Assembly: GCA_036379355.1 (NCBI GenBank)
Contig: DASVGV010000028.1
Coordinates: 1-24,327 of the forward strand
Reading direction: 5' to 3'
DNA from: CAJCIY01 sp036379355
GTDB taxonomy: Bacteria > Actinomycetota > Actinomycetes > Mycobacteriales > CAJCIY01
DNA length: 24,327 nucleotides
Shown here: positions 14,169 through 21,512 of the stretch, one piece after another
How positions within the stretch are numbered: the stretch's first letter is position 1
Layout of the letters: each line of letters opens with the position of its first letter
Program-made: the position numbers and the translations under genes
Notes under the pieces: generated by a model
Told to the model about the DNA's origin: nothing
Databases searched by the model: none
Seen by the model: the letters and a program-made list of their open reading frames with translations, nothing else

Positions 14169-14228
14169 GCGATAGGACTTGACTGTACGTGATATATCGG
14201 CGACTATCGCTATCAGTCACGAAGGGGG
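14169..14228 (+). promoter_or_regulatory. Candidate promoter/operator of the padR operon
   Basis: This AT-richer stretch holds TTGACT (14179-14184) and, 17 bases on, a weak -10 GACTAT (14202-14207). It carries inverted repeats: GCGATAG (14169-14175) with CTATCGC (14204-14210), and CGTGA (14188-14192) with TCACG (14217-14221). GAAGGGGG (14221-14228) is the padR ribosome site. PadR proteins usually repress their own operon through dyad sites overlapping the promoter, so autoregulation is a reasonable inference. Confidence 0.45.
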
Positions 14229-14235
14229 TACGGCC

Positions 14236-14673
14236 ATGCGCCTGGGGCGCGGAGACATCCGCCCGCTGCTGCTCGTCGGTCTCGCCGACGGTTCCGCGCA
14301 CGGATACGAACTGATGCGCCGGCTCGAGGAGGCCAGCGGGGGAGCGTGGACCCCCAGCCCCGGCTCGGTGTACCCGACCCTCCAACTGCTGGAGGACGAG
14401 GGCCTGCTGACCTGTTCCTCGGCGGGGGGCAAAAAGGTGTACACCCTGACCACGAGCGGCCGCCACGCGGCACGTGCGGCCGCCAAGTCTCCTCGGCCGT
14501 GGGACCAGGAGGACGCCCAGCCGGGCCGGTATCCCCTTCGTGAGATCACCCACGCCGTCCATGCGGCGGCCAAGCAGGTTGGCGCCACCGGCTCGCCCGA
14601 GCAGATCGACGCCGCCATCGAGCTCCTGCGCCGCGCCAAGAAGGACCTCTACCTCCTGCTGGCCGGCGACTGA
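14236..14673 (+). CDS. PadR-family transcriptional regulator
   Basis: A 145-residue winged-helix regulator. The N-terminal DNA-binding domain shows the PadR hallmark pattern: GDIRPLLLVGLADGSAHGYEL, then PSPGSVYPTLQLLEDEGLL and KKVYTLTTSGR for the wing. A helical C-terminal part (about 95-145) should form the dimer. The ATG at 14236 has GAAGGGGG 7 bases upstream, which favours it over the open extension to 14179 that would run through the promoter. PadR proteins mostly repress a nearby transporter or detoxification gene and release DNA on binding a small hydrophobic ligand. The siderophore-interacting and MFS genes immediately downstream are the natural targets. Confidence 0.9.
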   Translation: MRLGRGDIRPLLLVGLADGSAHGYELMRRLEEASGGAWTPSPGSVYPTLQLLEDEGLLTCSSAGGKKVYTLTTSGRHAARAAAKSPRPWDQEDAQPGRYPLREITHAVHAAAKQVGATGSPEQIDAAIELLRRAKKDLYLLLAGD

Positions 14674-14693
14674 GCCATCGACCAAAGGACACC

Positions 14694-15476
14694 ATGACCA
14701 GCGCACCACCCGTGCGCCGGCGGCCCGCCCCGTTGCGGGCCGCCGTGCGCCGTACCACCCGTCTCAGCCCTCATCTCGTCCGCGTCACCGTGACCGGCGA
14801 GGACCTCACCCGCTTCCGCTGGGCCGGCCCGGCCGGTCACCTCAAGCTGATGCTGCCGGAGCCAGGGCACACCGACGTCGCCCTGCCCGAACCCGACGAC
14901 GAGGGCCTCGTCGCCCTCGACCGCTCGGCGCCGATCACCATGCGGACGTACACCGCGCGCCGGTTCGACGAGGAACGACGCGAACTGGACCTCGACGTCG
15001 TGCTGCACGGCCACGGGCCGGCCTCGGCCTGGGCCGAGCAGGCACGGCTCGGCGACAAGCTCGCCGTGTCCGTCCCGCGGGCCGCCGGCTTCGTCCAGGA
15101 CCCCGGCGCCAACTGGCTGCTGCTCGGCGGCGACGCGTCCGCGCTGCCCGCGATCGCGACGATCCTGCCCACGGTCACCGTGCCGCTCGCCGCCTACGTC
15201 GAGATCGACGACCCCGCGGACCGGATCCCGCTCGACCGGCCGGTGGCGTGGCTTCCGCGTCGGGGCGCGCCCGGCGAGGCGCTGGCGGCCGCGATGCTGG
15301 CCCATGCCCGGCCGGCAGGTCGCGGCCAGGTCTGGGTCGCCACGGAGGCCGGCGCGGTCCGGCACATCCGGCAGGGCCTGCTGCGCGCCCTCGACCGCGA
15401 CCAGGTGACCACCCGCGGATACTGGCGTACGGGCCAGGCCAACCATCCCGACCACGACTACGGGGACGACGCGTGA
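14694..15476 (+). CDS. Siderophore-interacting protein (FAD-dependent ferric-chelate reductase)
   Basis: A 260-residue flavoprotein of the SIP/ViuB family. It reduces ferric siderophores with NAD(P)H (or ferredoxin) so that iron is released in the cytoplasm. The FAD-binding motif is R84-TYT87, followed by DLDVVLHGHGPASAWA. The nucleotide-side loop is GGDASALPAI (145-154), and the C-terminal GYWRTGQANHPDHDYGDD is characteristic of the family. The ATG has AAAGGA 5 bases upstream. It ends in a GTGA overlap with the MFS gene, and with padR makes a compact operon. No siderophore synthetase or ABC uptake genes are visible in the window, so any cognate siderophore is unknown. Confidence 0.9.
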   Translation: MTSAPPVRRRPAPLRAAVRRTTRLSPHLVRVTVTGEDLTRFRWAGPAGHLKLMLPEPGHTDVALPEPDDEGLVALDRSAPITMRTYTARRFDEERRELDLDVVLHGHGPASAWAEQARLGDKLAVSVPRAAGFVQDPGANWLLLGGDASALPAIATILPTVTVPLAAYVEIDDPADRIPLDRPVAWLPRRGAPGEALAAAMLAHARPAGRGQVWVATEAGAVRHIRQGLLRALDRDQVTTRGYWRTGQANHPDHDYGDDA

Positions 15477-16921
15477 GAGAACTGCTGTCGCGGCCCAAGG
15501 TCGCGGTCAGCGTGGTCTACGTGGCCGCCCTGTTCATGTCGATCATGGACGCCACGATCGTGAACGTGGCCCTCCCGAGCATCGGGCGCGACCTGCACGC
15601 CGGCACGCGCAGCATCGACGCTGTCTCGATCGGCTACCTCGTCAGCCTGGCCGTGGTGATCCCCACCAGCGGCTGGTTCGGCGACCACTTCGGCGGCAAG
15701 CGCGTCATGCTCGCCGCGATCGTGGTGTTCACGGCCGCGTCGGTCCTGTGCGGGCTGGCGCAGTCGTTCGGCGAGCTGGTGGCGTTCCGCATCCTGCAAG
15801 GCGTGGGGGGCGGCATGCTCACCCCCGTCGGCATGGCGATGCTGTTCCGGGTCTTCCCGCCCCAGGAGCGCGTCCGGGCATCGAGCATCCTCGTGGTGCC
15901 GACCGCTCTCGCCCCGGCAGTCGGCCCCGTGCTGGGCGGCCTGCTCGTCGACAGCCTCTCGTGGCGCTGGGTGTTCTTCGTGAACCTCCCGCTCGGTCTG
16001 CTGGCGCTCGCGTACGGCGTGCTGTTCCTGCGCGACACCGACCTGCCGCCCGCGGGCCGCTTCGACGTGCCCGGCTTCGTCCTGTCGGGCGTCGGGTTCG
16101 CCGCGCTCATGTACGGCGTCAGCGAAGGCCCCGACAAGGGCTGGGAGAGCGGGCAGATCGTGGCCACGATCGCCGTCGGGGTGGTGCTGCTCCTGGTCCT
16201 GGTCGCGACGCAGCTGCGGACCCGCGAGCCCTTGCTCAACCTGCGACTGTTCGGCGACCGCCTCTTCCGGTCCGCCACGGCCGCGCTGTTTCTGGCCACC
16301 GCCGCGTTCCTCGGCGTGCTGTATCTCGTTGCCCTGTTCTTCCAGGTCGGGCTGGGGCTGGACGCCCTCGGCAGTGGCCTGTCCACCTTCCCCGAGGCGA
16401 TCGGCGTCATGGTCGGCGCGCAGGCGGTCAGCCGCCGGCTCTACCCGTGGTTCGGGCCACGCCGGGTCATGATCGGGGGGCTGGTCGGCGTGGCGGTCGT
16501 GATGCTGGCGCTGACGCAGGTCGGCGGCGGCGACCTGTGGACCATCCGGGGCCTGATGTTCGTGCTCGGGTACGCGATGGCGCACTGCTTCGTCCCGGCG
16601 CAGGCCGCGGCGTTCGCCCGGATCTCCCCGGCCGACATGGGCCGAGGGTCGACGTTGTTCAACGCCCTGCGGCAGCTGGGCGGCGCGGTCGGCGTCGCCG
16701 CGCTGACCAGCGTGCTCACCGCGACCGGCGTGGGGGAGACCCTGGCGAACGGGTCCGGCACCGGGGATCTGCACCCGTACCACGCGGCATTCCTCGTGGC
16801 CGGCATCATCGCCGTCGCCGCAGCGGCCATCTGCCTGACCATCCACGACGAGGACGCCGAGTCGACCCGCGTACGGCGGCCGCGGCGGGCTGCTGCGCCC
16901 GAGCCGGCTCTGGTCGACTGA
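15473..16921 (+). CDS. MFS exporter, DHA2 (EmrB/QacA) family
   Basis: A 482-residue drug:H+ antiporter-type permease with about 14 hydrophobic spans. The first span carries the DHA2 signature MDATIVNVALPSIGRDL with membrane aspartate D26. The second loop has GWFGDHFGGKRV (motif A), and span 5 has the antiporter motif LAPAVGPVLGGLLVD. LQGVGGGMLTPVGMAMLFR is also typical. The GTG start is fixed by the GTGA overlap with the SIP gene; the frame's upstream extension falls inside padR and SIP in other frames and is rejected. It likely exports a small molecule under PadR control, either a drug-like compound or a siderophore given the SIP partner. Confidence 0.9.
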   Translation: MRELLSRPKVAVSVVYVAALFMSIMDATIVNVALPSIGRDLHAGTRSIDAVSIGYLVSLAVVIPTSGWFGDHFGGKRVMLAAIVVFTAASVLCGLAQSFGELVAFRILQGVGGGMLTPVGMAMLFRVFPPQERVRASSILVVPTALAPAVGPVLGGLLVDSLSWRWVFFVNLPLGLLALAYGVLFLRDTDLPPAGRFDVPGFVLSGVGFAALMYGVSEGPDKGWESGQIVATIAVGVVLLLVLVATQLRTREPLLNLRLFGDRLFRSATAALFLATAAFLGVLYLVALFFQVGLGLDALGSGLSTFPEAIGVMVGAQAVSRRLYPWFGPRRVMIGGLVGVAVVMLALTQVGGGDLWTIRGLMFVLGYAMAHCFVPAQAAAFARISPADMGRGSTLFNALRQLGGAVGVAALTSVLTATGVGETLANGSGTGDLHPYHAAFLVAGIIAVAAAAICLTIHDEDAESTRVRRPRRAAAPEPALVD

Positions 16922-16929
16922 GGACCCGC

Positions 16930-17382
16930 ATGCGCGTGCTGTTCGTCTGCTCCGGCAACATCTGCCGCTCGCCGACGGCCGAGGCGGTGATGCGCCGCTT
17001 GGTCGAGGAGGCGGGCCTCGGCAACCGGATCGACGTGGACGGCGCGGGGACCGGCGACTGGCACGTGGGCGAGCCGCCCGACTCCCGGGCTGCGGAGGCG
17101 GCCGCCCGGCGCGGCATCACGCTGACAGGGCGGGCCCGGCAGGTCAGCCGCAGGGACTTCGACGAGCAGGACCTCATCGTGGCGGTGGACGACGAGAACC
17201 TCCTGCGGCTCCAGGAGATTGCGCCGTCCGGCGCTCACGCCCGCCTGCGCCGTCTGGACGGCAGGGACGTCCCCGACCCGTACTACGGCGGGCGCGGCGG
17301 CTTCGACCAGGTCCTGGACCAGGTGGACGCCGCCTGCCGCCGCCTGCTGGACGAGATCCGTGCCGGCGTTCACCAAGACTGA
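16930..17382 (+). CDS. Low-molecular-weight phosphotyrosine-protein-phosphatase family enzyme
   Basis: A 150-residue phosphatase, standard length. The P-loop C7-SGNIC-R13-S14 (CX5RS) holds the nucleophile and phosphate-binding arginine, and the general acid D116 lies in VPDPYYGG. The family removes phosphate from phosphotyrosine. Members encoded next to fructosamine-kinase homologues have been shown in other bacteria to dephosphorylate ketoamine sugar phosphates on proteins. Because its gene overlaps the kinase gene by 23 bases here, that deglycation role deserves equal weight. The ATG is 8 bases after the MFS stop, and a GAGGACCC precedes it, so it probably rides on the PadR operon transcript. 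Confidence 0.93.
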   Translation: MRVLFVCSGNICRSPTAEAVMRRLVEEAGLGNRIDVDGAGTGDWHVGEPPDSRAAEAAARRGITLTGRARQVSRRDFDEQDLIVAVDDENLLRLQEIAPSGAHARLRRLDGRDVPDPYYGGRGGFDQVLDQVDAACRRLLDEIRAGVHQD

Positions 17383-18046
17383 TCCGGCGCCGCTGGAGGC
17401 CGCAGGGCTCCGGTGGCTCGCGGCGGCCGGTGCCCGCGTCCCGGAAGTCCTCGACGAGCGCCCAGGCGCGCTGGTCCTCCAGCGGATCCCGCCGGGTCGC
17501 CTCGACGCCGCCGGCGAGGAGGAGCTGGGACGCATGCTCGCCCAGGTCCACGCCGCGGGGGCCGAGCGCTTCGGCTCGCTGCCCGCGCCGGGCCGGTTCT
17601 TCGTCGGCCGGTACGCCCTCGAGCAGGCCCCCTCCGACGACTGGGCGACGCACTACGTACAGGTGCTGTGCCTGCCGCCGGCCAGGGACGTGGGCTTGAC
17701 CCGCGAGGTGGCCCGCGTCGCCGTCGACGCTCCCGTCGAGCCGCCCGCACGCCTGCACGGGGACCTGTGGAGCGGCAACGTGCTGGGCGATGACCGCGGT
17801 CGCCCCTGGCTGATCGACCCCGCGGCGTACGGCGGCCACCGCGAGGTCGACCTCGCAATGCTCGACCTGTTCGGCCGCATTCCTGCGCGCACGGTGGCGG
17901 CGTACGAGGAGGTGCATCCGCTTGCGGAGGGCTGGCGCGAGCGCGTCCCGCTCTGGCAGCTGTTCCCGCTGCTGGTACACGCGGCCCTGTTCGGCGGCTC
18001 GTACGTCCACAGGGCGGCCGAGCTCGCCGCCCGCCTGTCGCGCTGA
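17360..18046 (+). CDS. Fructosamine-kinase-family protein with shortened N-lobe
   Basis: A 228-residue member of the fructosamine/ketosamine 3-kinase family, which phosphorylates sugars attached to protein amines so that the adduct falls off. The C-lobe is complete: R131-LH-GDLWSGN (H133, D135, N140), the metal aspartate D153 in LIDPAAYGGHREVDLAM, and the closing LFPLLVHAALFGGSY. The N-lobe is very short: only about 12 residues precede EAAGLRWLAAAGARVPEVL, so the usual first two strands and glycine-rich loop are absent, although FTKT (K6) may be the beta-3 lysine. The linker before HGDL is also shorter than usual. GTG 17360 is the best start; an earlier ATG at 17219 would add an Arg/Thr/Trp-rich stretch that reads as out-of-frame phosphatase coding sequence. 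Confidence 0.82.
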   Translation: MPAFTKTDPAPLEAAGLRWLAAAGARVPEVLDERPGALVLQRIPPGRLDAAGEEELGRMLAQVHAAGAERFGSLPAPGRFFVGRYALEQAPSDDWATHYVQVLCLPPARDVGLTREVARVAVDAPVEPPARLHGDLWSGNVLGDDRGRPWLIDPAAYGGHREVDLAMLDLFGRIPARTVAAYEEVHPLAEGWRERVPLWQLFPLLVHAALFGGSYVHRAAELAARLSR

Positions 18047-18072
18047 CCCGGCGCCGCGCCCCCACGTAGGCT
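18043..18072 (+). promoter_or_regulatory. pafA promoter (leaderless)
   Basis: CTGACC (18043-18048) and TAGGCT (18067-18072) are separated by 18 bases, and the -10 box ends 6 bases before the pafA ATG. GAGG is only 1-2 bases from the start, so the mRNA is likely leaderless. The -35 overlaps the stop codon of the kinase gene. Confidence 0.5.
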
Positions 18073-18078
18073 CGAGGC

Positions 18079-19437
18079 ATGGAACGCCGGATCTTCGGCC
18101 TGGAGAACGAGTACGGCGTCACGTGCACGTTCCAGGGCCAGCGGCGGCTGTCGCCGGACGAGGTGGCCCGCTACCTGTTCCGCCGGGTGGTGTCCTGGGG
18201 ACGCTCGAGCAACGTCTTCCTGCGCAACGGCGCCCGGCTCTACCTCGACGTCGGCAGCCATCCCGAGTACGCCACGCCGGAGTGCGACTCGATCGTCGAC
18301 CTGGTCATCCACGACAAGGCAGGCGAGCGCATCCTCGAGGGGCTCGAGCAGGACGCCGAGCGGCGCTTGCGCGAAGAGGGTATCGCCGGCGACATCTACC
18401 TGTTCAAGAACAACACCGACTCCGCCGGCAACTCGTACGGCTGTCACGAGAACTACCTCGTGGGCCGTCACGGCGAGTTCTCGCGCCTCGCCGACGTCCT
18501 CGTCCCGTTCCTCGTCACCCGCCAGATCATCTGCGGAGCGGGCAAGGTCCTGCACACGCCGCGCGGCGCGGTGTTCTGTGTCAGCCAGCGCGCGGAGCAC
18601 ATCTGGGAGTCGGTCAGCTCGGCCACCACCCGCAGCCGCCCCATCATCAACACCCGCGACGAGCCGCACGCCGACGCGGAGCGGTTCCGCCGGCTGCACG
18701 TGATCGTCGGCGACTCCAACATGAGCGAGACCACGGCGCTGCTCAAGGTCGGCTCGACCGACCTGGTGCTGCGGATGATCGAGGCGAGCGGCATCTTCCG
18801 GGACCTGACACTGGAGAACCCGATTCGCGCCATCCGGGAGGTCAGCCACGACCCGACCGGTCGCCGCAAGGTGAAGCTCGCGAACGGGCGGGAGGCGAGT
18901 GCCCTCGAGATCCAGCGGGAGTACCTCAGCCGCGCGAGCGACTTCATCGACCGGCGGGGAGCCGACGGCACGGTGAAGCGGGTCCTGGACCTCTGGGCCC
19001 GTACCCTGCAGGCGGTCGAGACCGGTGACCTGTCGCTCGTCGACCGCGAGATCGACTGGGTGATCAAGCGGCGCCTGATCGAGCGTTACATGGTCAAGCA
19101 CGACCTGCCGCTGTCGTCGCCCCGCATCGCCCAGATCGACCTCGCGTACCACGACATCAACCGCAGCCGCGGCCTGTACTACCTCATGGAGCGGCGCGGA
19201 TCGGTCGAACGGGCCGCTCGCGACATCGAGATCTTCCAGGCCAAGTCGGTGCCCCCGCAGACGACCCGCGCACGGCTGCGCGGCGAGTTCATCAAGCGCG
19301 CACAGGATCGCCGCCGAGACTTCACCGTCGACTGGGTGCACCTGAAGCTGAACGACCAGGCCCAGCGCACCGTCCTGTGCAAGGACCCGTTCCGCTCGGT
19401 CGACGACCGCGTCGAGAAGCTCATCGCCTCGATGTAG
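18079..19437 (+). CDS. pafA: Pup-protein ligase PafA
   Basis: A 452-residue ATP-dependent ligase that activates the Pup C-terminal glutamate as a gamma-glutamyl phosphate and joins it to substrate lysines. The glutamine-synthetase-like core shows E9 in FGLENEYG for metal/ATP, the catalytic D57 in ARLYLDVGSHPEY, FKNNTDSAGNSYGCHENY, and RPIINTRDEPHAD. The Dop-specific loop is absent, which with the length identifies PafA. The C-terminal domain ends with NDQAQRTVLCKDPFRSVDDRV, as in other actinobacterial PafA proteins. It is about 6 kb downstream of pup because of the accessory insert. pafB and pafC follow in their usual order. Confidence 0.98.
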   Translation: MERRIFGLENEYGVTCTFQGQRRLSPDEVARYLFRRVVSWGRSSNVFLRNGARLYLDVGSHPEYATPECDSIVDLVIHDKAGERILEGLEQDAERRLREEGIAGDIYLFKNNTDSAGNSYGCHENYLVGRHGEFSRLADVLVPFLVTRQIICGAGKVLHTPRGAVFCVSQRAEHIWESVSSATTRSRPIINTRDEPHADAERFRRLHVIVGDSNMSETTALLKVGSTDLVLRMIEASGIFRDLTLENPIRAIREVSHDPTGRRKVKLANGREASALEIQREYLSRASDFIDRRGADGTVKRVLDLWARTLQAVETGDLSLVDREIDWVIKRRLIERYMVKHDLPLSSPRIAQIDLAYHDINRSRGLYYLMERRGSVERAARDIEIFQAKSVPPQTTRARLRGEFIKRAQDRRRDFTVDWVHLKLNDQAQRTVLCKDPFRSVDDRVEKLIASM

Positions 19438-19450
19438 CCGCGGCCGCCAC

Positions 19451-19456
19451 TAGGTT
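19451..19456 (+). promoter_or_regulatory. -10 box TAGGTT of a leaderless start (pafB)
   Basis: TAGGTT ends 6 bases before the pafB GTG, in the 25-base pafA-pafB gap, with no Shine-Dalgarno. It gives pafBC its own possible transcript beside read-through from pafA. Confidence 0.5.
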
Positions 19457-19462
19457 GGCCGG

Positions 19463-20410
19463 GTGTCCCAGGGCAAGAGCGAGCGCCTCGTGAACCTCAC
19501 GATGGCGCTCATGGCGACCTCCCGGTACGTCACGGTCGAGGAGATCGCGCGCCTCGTCGACGGCTACGACCCGCCGAACGGCGACGTGAGCGACCCGGCG
19601 TTCCGGCGGATGTTCGAACGCGACAAGGAGCAGCTGCGCGAGCTCGGTATCCCGGTCGAGACCGGACCGGTGGACCCGCTGTACGGCGACGACCTGGGCT
19701 ACCGGATCCGGCGCGGCGACTACGCCCTGCCGCCCCTGCAGCTCGAGCCGGACGAGGCCGCCGCGCTCGGGCTCGCCGCCCGCTTCTGGTCGTCGGCGGA
19801 GCTGGCGTCCGCGTCCGCGTCGGCGCTGCGCAAGCTCGCCGCGGGCGGTGTCGACACCGTCACCCCCGTGGGGTTCGAGGCGCGCGTGGACGCCGCCGAC
19901 CCTGCGTTCGCGCCCCTCACCGAGGCGGTCCGCACCCGCCGCGTGGTGACCTTCCCGTACCGGCGTCCGGGCGCCGAGGAGGCCGTGCGGCGGGTGGAGC
20001 CGTGGGGGGTCGTCTCGCGGCGGCGCAACTGGTACGTCGTCGGACGTGACCAGGATCGCGGCGCGGAGCGGGTCTTCCGGCTGTCGCGCATTACCGGACC
20101 GGTCCGTCTCGAGGGCGAGGTCGGCGCGTACGCCATACCCGCCGACGTGGACCTGCGGGCGGCGGTCAGTGAAGCCGCTCCCGCCGAGCCCACGGCGACC
20201 GCCCGCATCCGGCTGGCCGACGGCGCCGGTACGAGACTGCGCCGCCGGGGCACCATGGCCGGCGACGTCCTGGAACTGCCGTACGCGGACGACGAGCGCC
20301 TGGCCGAGGAGCTGCTCGGCTATGGGCCGGCAGCGGTGGTCCTGGAGCCGGAGAGCCTGCGCGACGAGGTCGTGCGCCGGCTGCGTGCCGTCCTGGACCG
20401 GGCGTCGTGA
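19463..20410 (+). CDS. pafB: WYL-domain transcriptional regulator PafB
   Basis: A 315-residue regulator with an N-terminal winged helix (about 5-75: ERLVNLTMALMATSRYVTVE, FRRMFERDKEQLRELG), a WYL domain with W190-Y191-V192 in RRRNWYVVGRD, and a C-terminal WCX region. With PafC it forms the activator of the RecA/LexA-independent DNA-damage response of mycobacteria. It has not been found necessary for pupylation despite its place beside pafA. The GTG at 19463 is supported by the -10 box 6 bases upstream. The last codons overlap pafC as GTGA, consistent with making a 1:1 heterodimer. Confidence 0.95.
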   Translation: MSQGKSERLVNLTMALMATSRYVTVEEIARLVDGYDPPNGDVSDPAFRRMFERDKEQLRELGIPVETGPVDPLYGDDLGYRIRRGDYALPPLQLEPDEAAALGLAARFWSSAELASASASALRKLAAGGVDTVTPVGFEARVDAADPAFAPLTEAVRTRRVVTFPYRRPGAEEAVRRVEPWGVVSRRRNWYVVGRDQDRGAERVFRLSRITGPVRLEGEVGAYAIPADVDLRAAVSEAAPAEPTATARIRLADGAGTRLRRRGTMAGDVLELPYADDERLAEELLGYGPAAVVLEPESLRDEVVRRLRAVLDRAS

Positions 20411-21357
20411 CTGCCGCCGCCGACCGGCTCGAACGGCTTCTTTCGCTCGTCCCGTGGCTGCGGACGCACCCGGGCGCCTCGATGGCGGCGGCGGCCGAGG
20501 CGTTCGGCACAACCGAGAAGGCGATCGGCGCCGACATCGACCTGCTGTTCTGCTGCGGCCTGCCCGGCGGCGGGCCGGGCGACCTCATCGACTTCGCCTT
20601 CGAGGGCGACACGGTGACGGTGCTGGACCCGCAGCTTCTCGACCGGCCACTGCGGCTCGACGGCGACGAGGCGCTCGCGCTGCTGGTCGCGGTCCGCGCC
20701 CTGGCCGACGTGGTGGGGCTGTCCGAACGGGACGCGCTGGAGCGGGTCGCCGCGAAGCTGGAGGCGGCCGTCGGCGCCGGCCCGCAGGTGACGGTGGTGC
20801 CGGCCGAAGCCGATCCCGCGACTCTCGGCCGCGTCCGCGAGGGCCTCGCGCAGGGCCGGCAGCTGCACCTGGCCTATCTTGCGGCCGCCCGCGACGAGGT
20901 GACCGAGCGGGACGTGGACCCGATGCGCGTCCTCATGCGCGACGGCAACTGGTACCTCGAGGCGTACTGCCACCGCGCGGAGGCGGTCCGCCTGTTCCGC
21001 GTGGACCGCATCGACGCGGTGCGACTGCTGGACTCGCCGGCCGCGCCGCCCCCCGACGCGGCCGTCCGCGACGACTCGGCCGGCCTGTTCGTCGCGAGCC
21101 CCGACCAGCTGCTCGTCGAGCTCGAGCTCGAGCCGTCGGCGGCCTGGGTGGCCGAGTACTACCCGTGCGAGGAGGTACGGGAGCAGCCCGGCGGGCGGCT
21201 GCGCGTCGGGCTCCGCACGTCGGACCCCCACTGGGTCCGCTCGCTGGTCCTGCGCCTCGGCGGCGGCGCCCGGGTGCTGTCGCCACCTGAGCTCGCCGAC
21301 GACGTACGCACCTGGGCCGCACAAGCTCTGGCTGCGTACGACGGCAGGGCTCGTTGA
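20407..21357 (+). CDS. pafC: WYL-domain transcriptional regulator PafC
   Basis: A 316-residue paralogue and partner of PafB. The N-terminal winged helix is more divergent (AADRLERLLSLVPWLRTHPGA..., FGTTEKAIGADIDLLFCCG). The WYL motif is canonical, W182-Y183-L184 in DGNWYLEAYCHRAE, and RLFRVDRI follows. The WCX domain is at about 235-315. In mycobacteria, the WYL domain is thought to sense a DNA-damage signal such as single-stranded DNA. No typical RecA-NDp-like promoter (TTGTCRGTG followed by TANNNT) is visible upstream of any gene in this window, so PafBC targets must lie elsewhere. Confidence 0.94.
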   Translation: MTAAADRLERLLSLVPWLRTHPGASMAAAAEAFGTTEKAIGADIDLLFCCGLPGGGPGDLIDFAFEGDTVTVLDPQLLDRPLRLDGDEALALLVAVRALADVVGLSERDALERVAAKLEAAVGAGPQVTVVPAEADPATLGRVREGLAQGRQLHLAYLAAARDEVTERDVDPMRVLMRDGNWYLEAYCHRAEAVRLFRVDRIDAVRLLDSPAAPPPDAAVRDDSAGLFVASPDQLLVELELEPSAAWVAEYYPCEEVREQPGGRLRVGLRTSDPHWVRSLVLRLGGGARVLSPPELADDVRTWAAQALAAYDGRAR

Positions 21358-21371
21358 GCAGCCGTGCAGGT

Positions 21372-21412
21372 CTCGGCCGAACGGACGTCGGATCCTGCGC
21401 CGACCGGCCGAG
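21372..21412 (+). terminator. Candidate hairpin terminator after pafC
   Basis: CTCGGCCG (21372-21379) pairs with CGGCCGAG (21405-21412), and the inner GTCGG (21387-21391) with CCGAC (21400-21404). This makes a 13-bp GC-rich stem with a 7-base bulge and 8-base loop, 15 bases after the pafC stop. No T-tract follows, which is common in actinobacteria but weakens the call. Confidence 0.35.
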
Positions 21413-21512
21413 CGCCCACAGGCGCGCGCATCATCCGTGCCGAGACCGGTTCAAGTCGGGGCGGGACGCGCCGAAGTCCTCCTAGGTAGGCACACCGAGG
21501 GGAGCGCGCGGC

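Noticed and set aside
14179..14235. Nineteen-codon N-terminal extension of the PadR regulator
   Set aside because: The stretch contains the promoter and dyads and precedes the ribosome site. PadR proteins normally start close to the GDIRPLLL helix.
21443..21462. T-arm-like sequence GGTTCAAGTC suggesting a tRNA 3' end
   Set aside because: The flanking stem pairs at only about three of five positions, and no acceptor, D or anticodon arms can be folded upstream.
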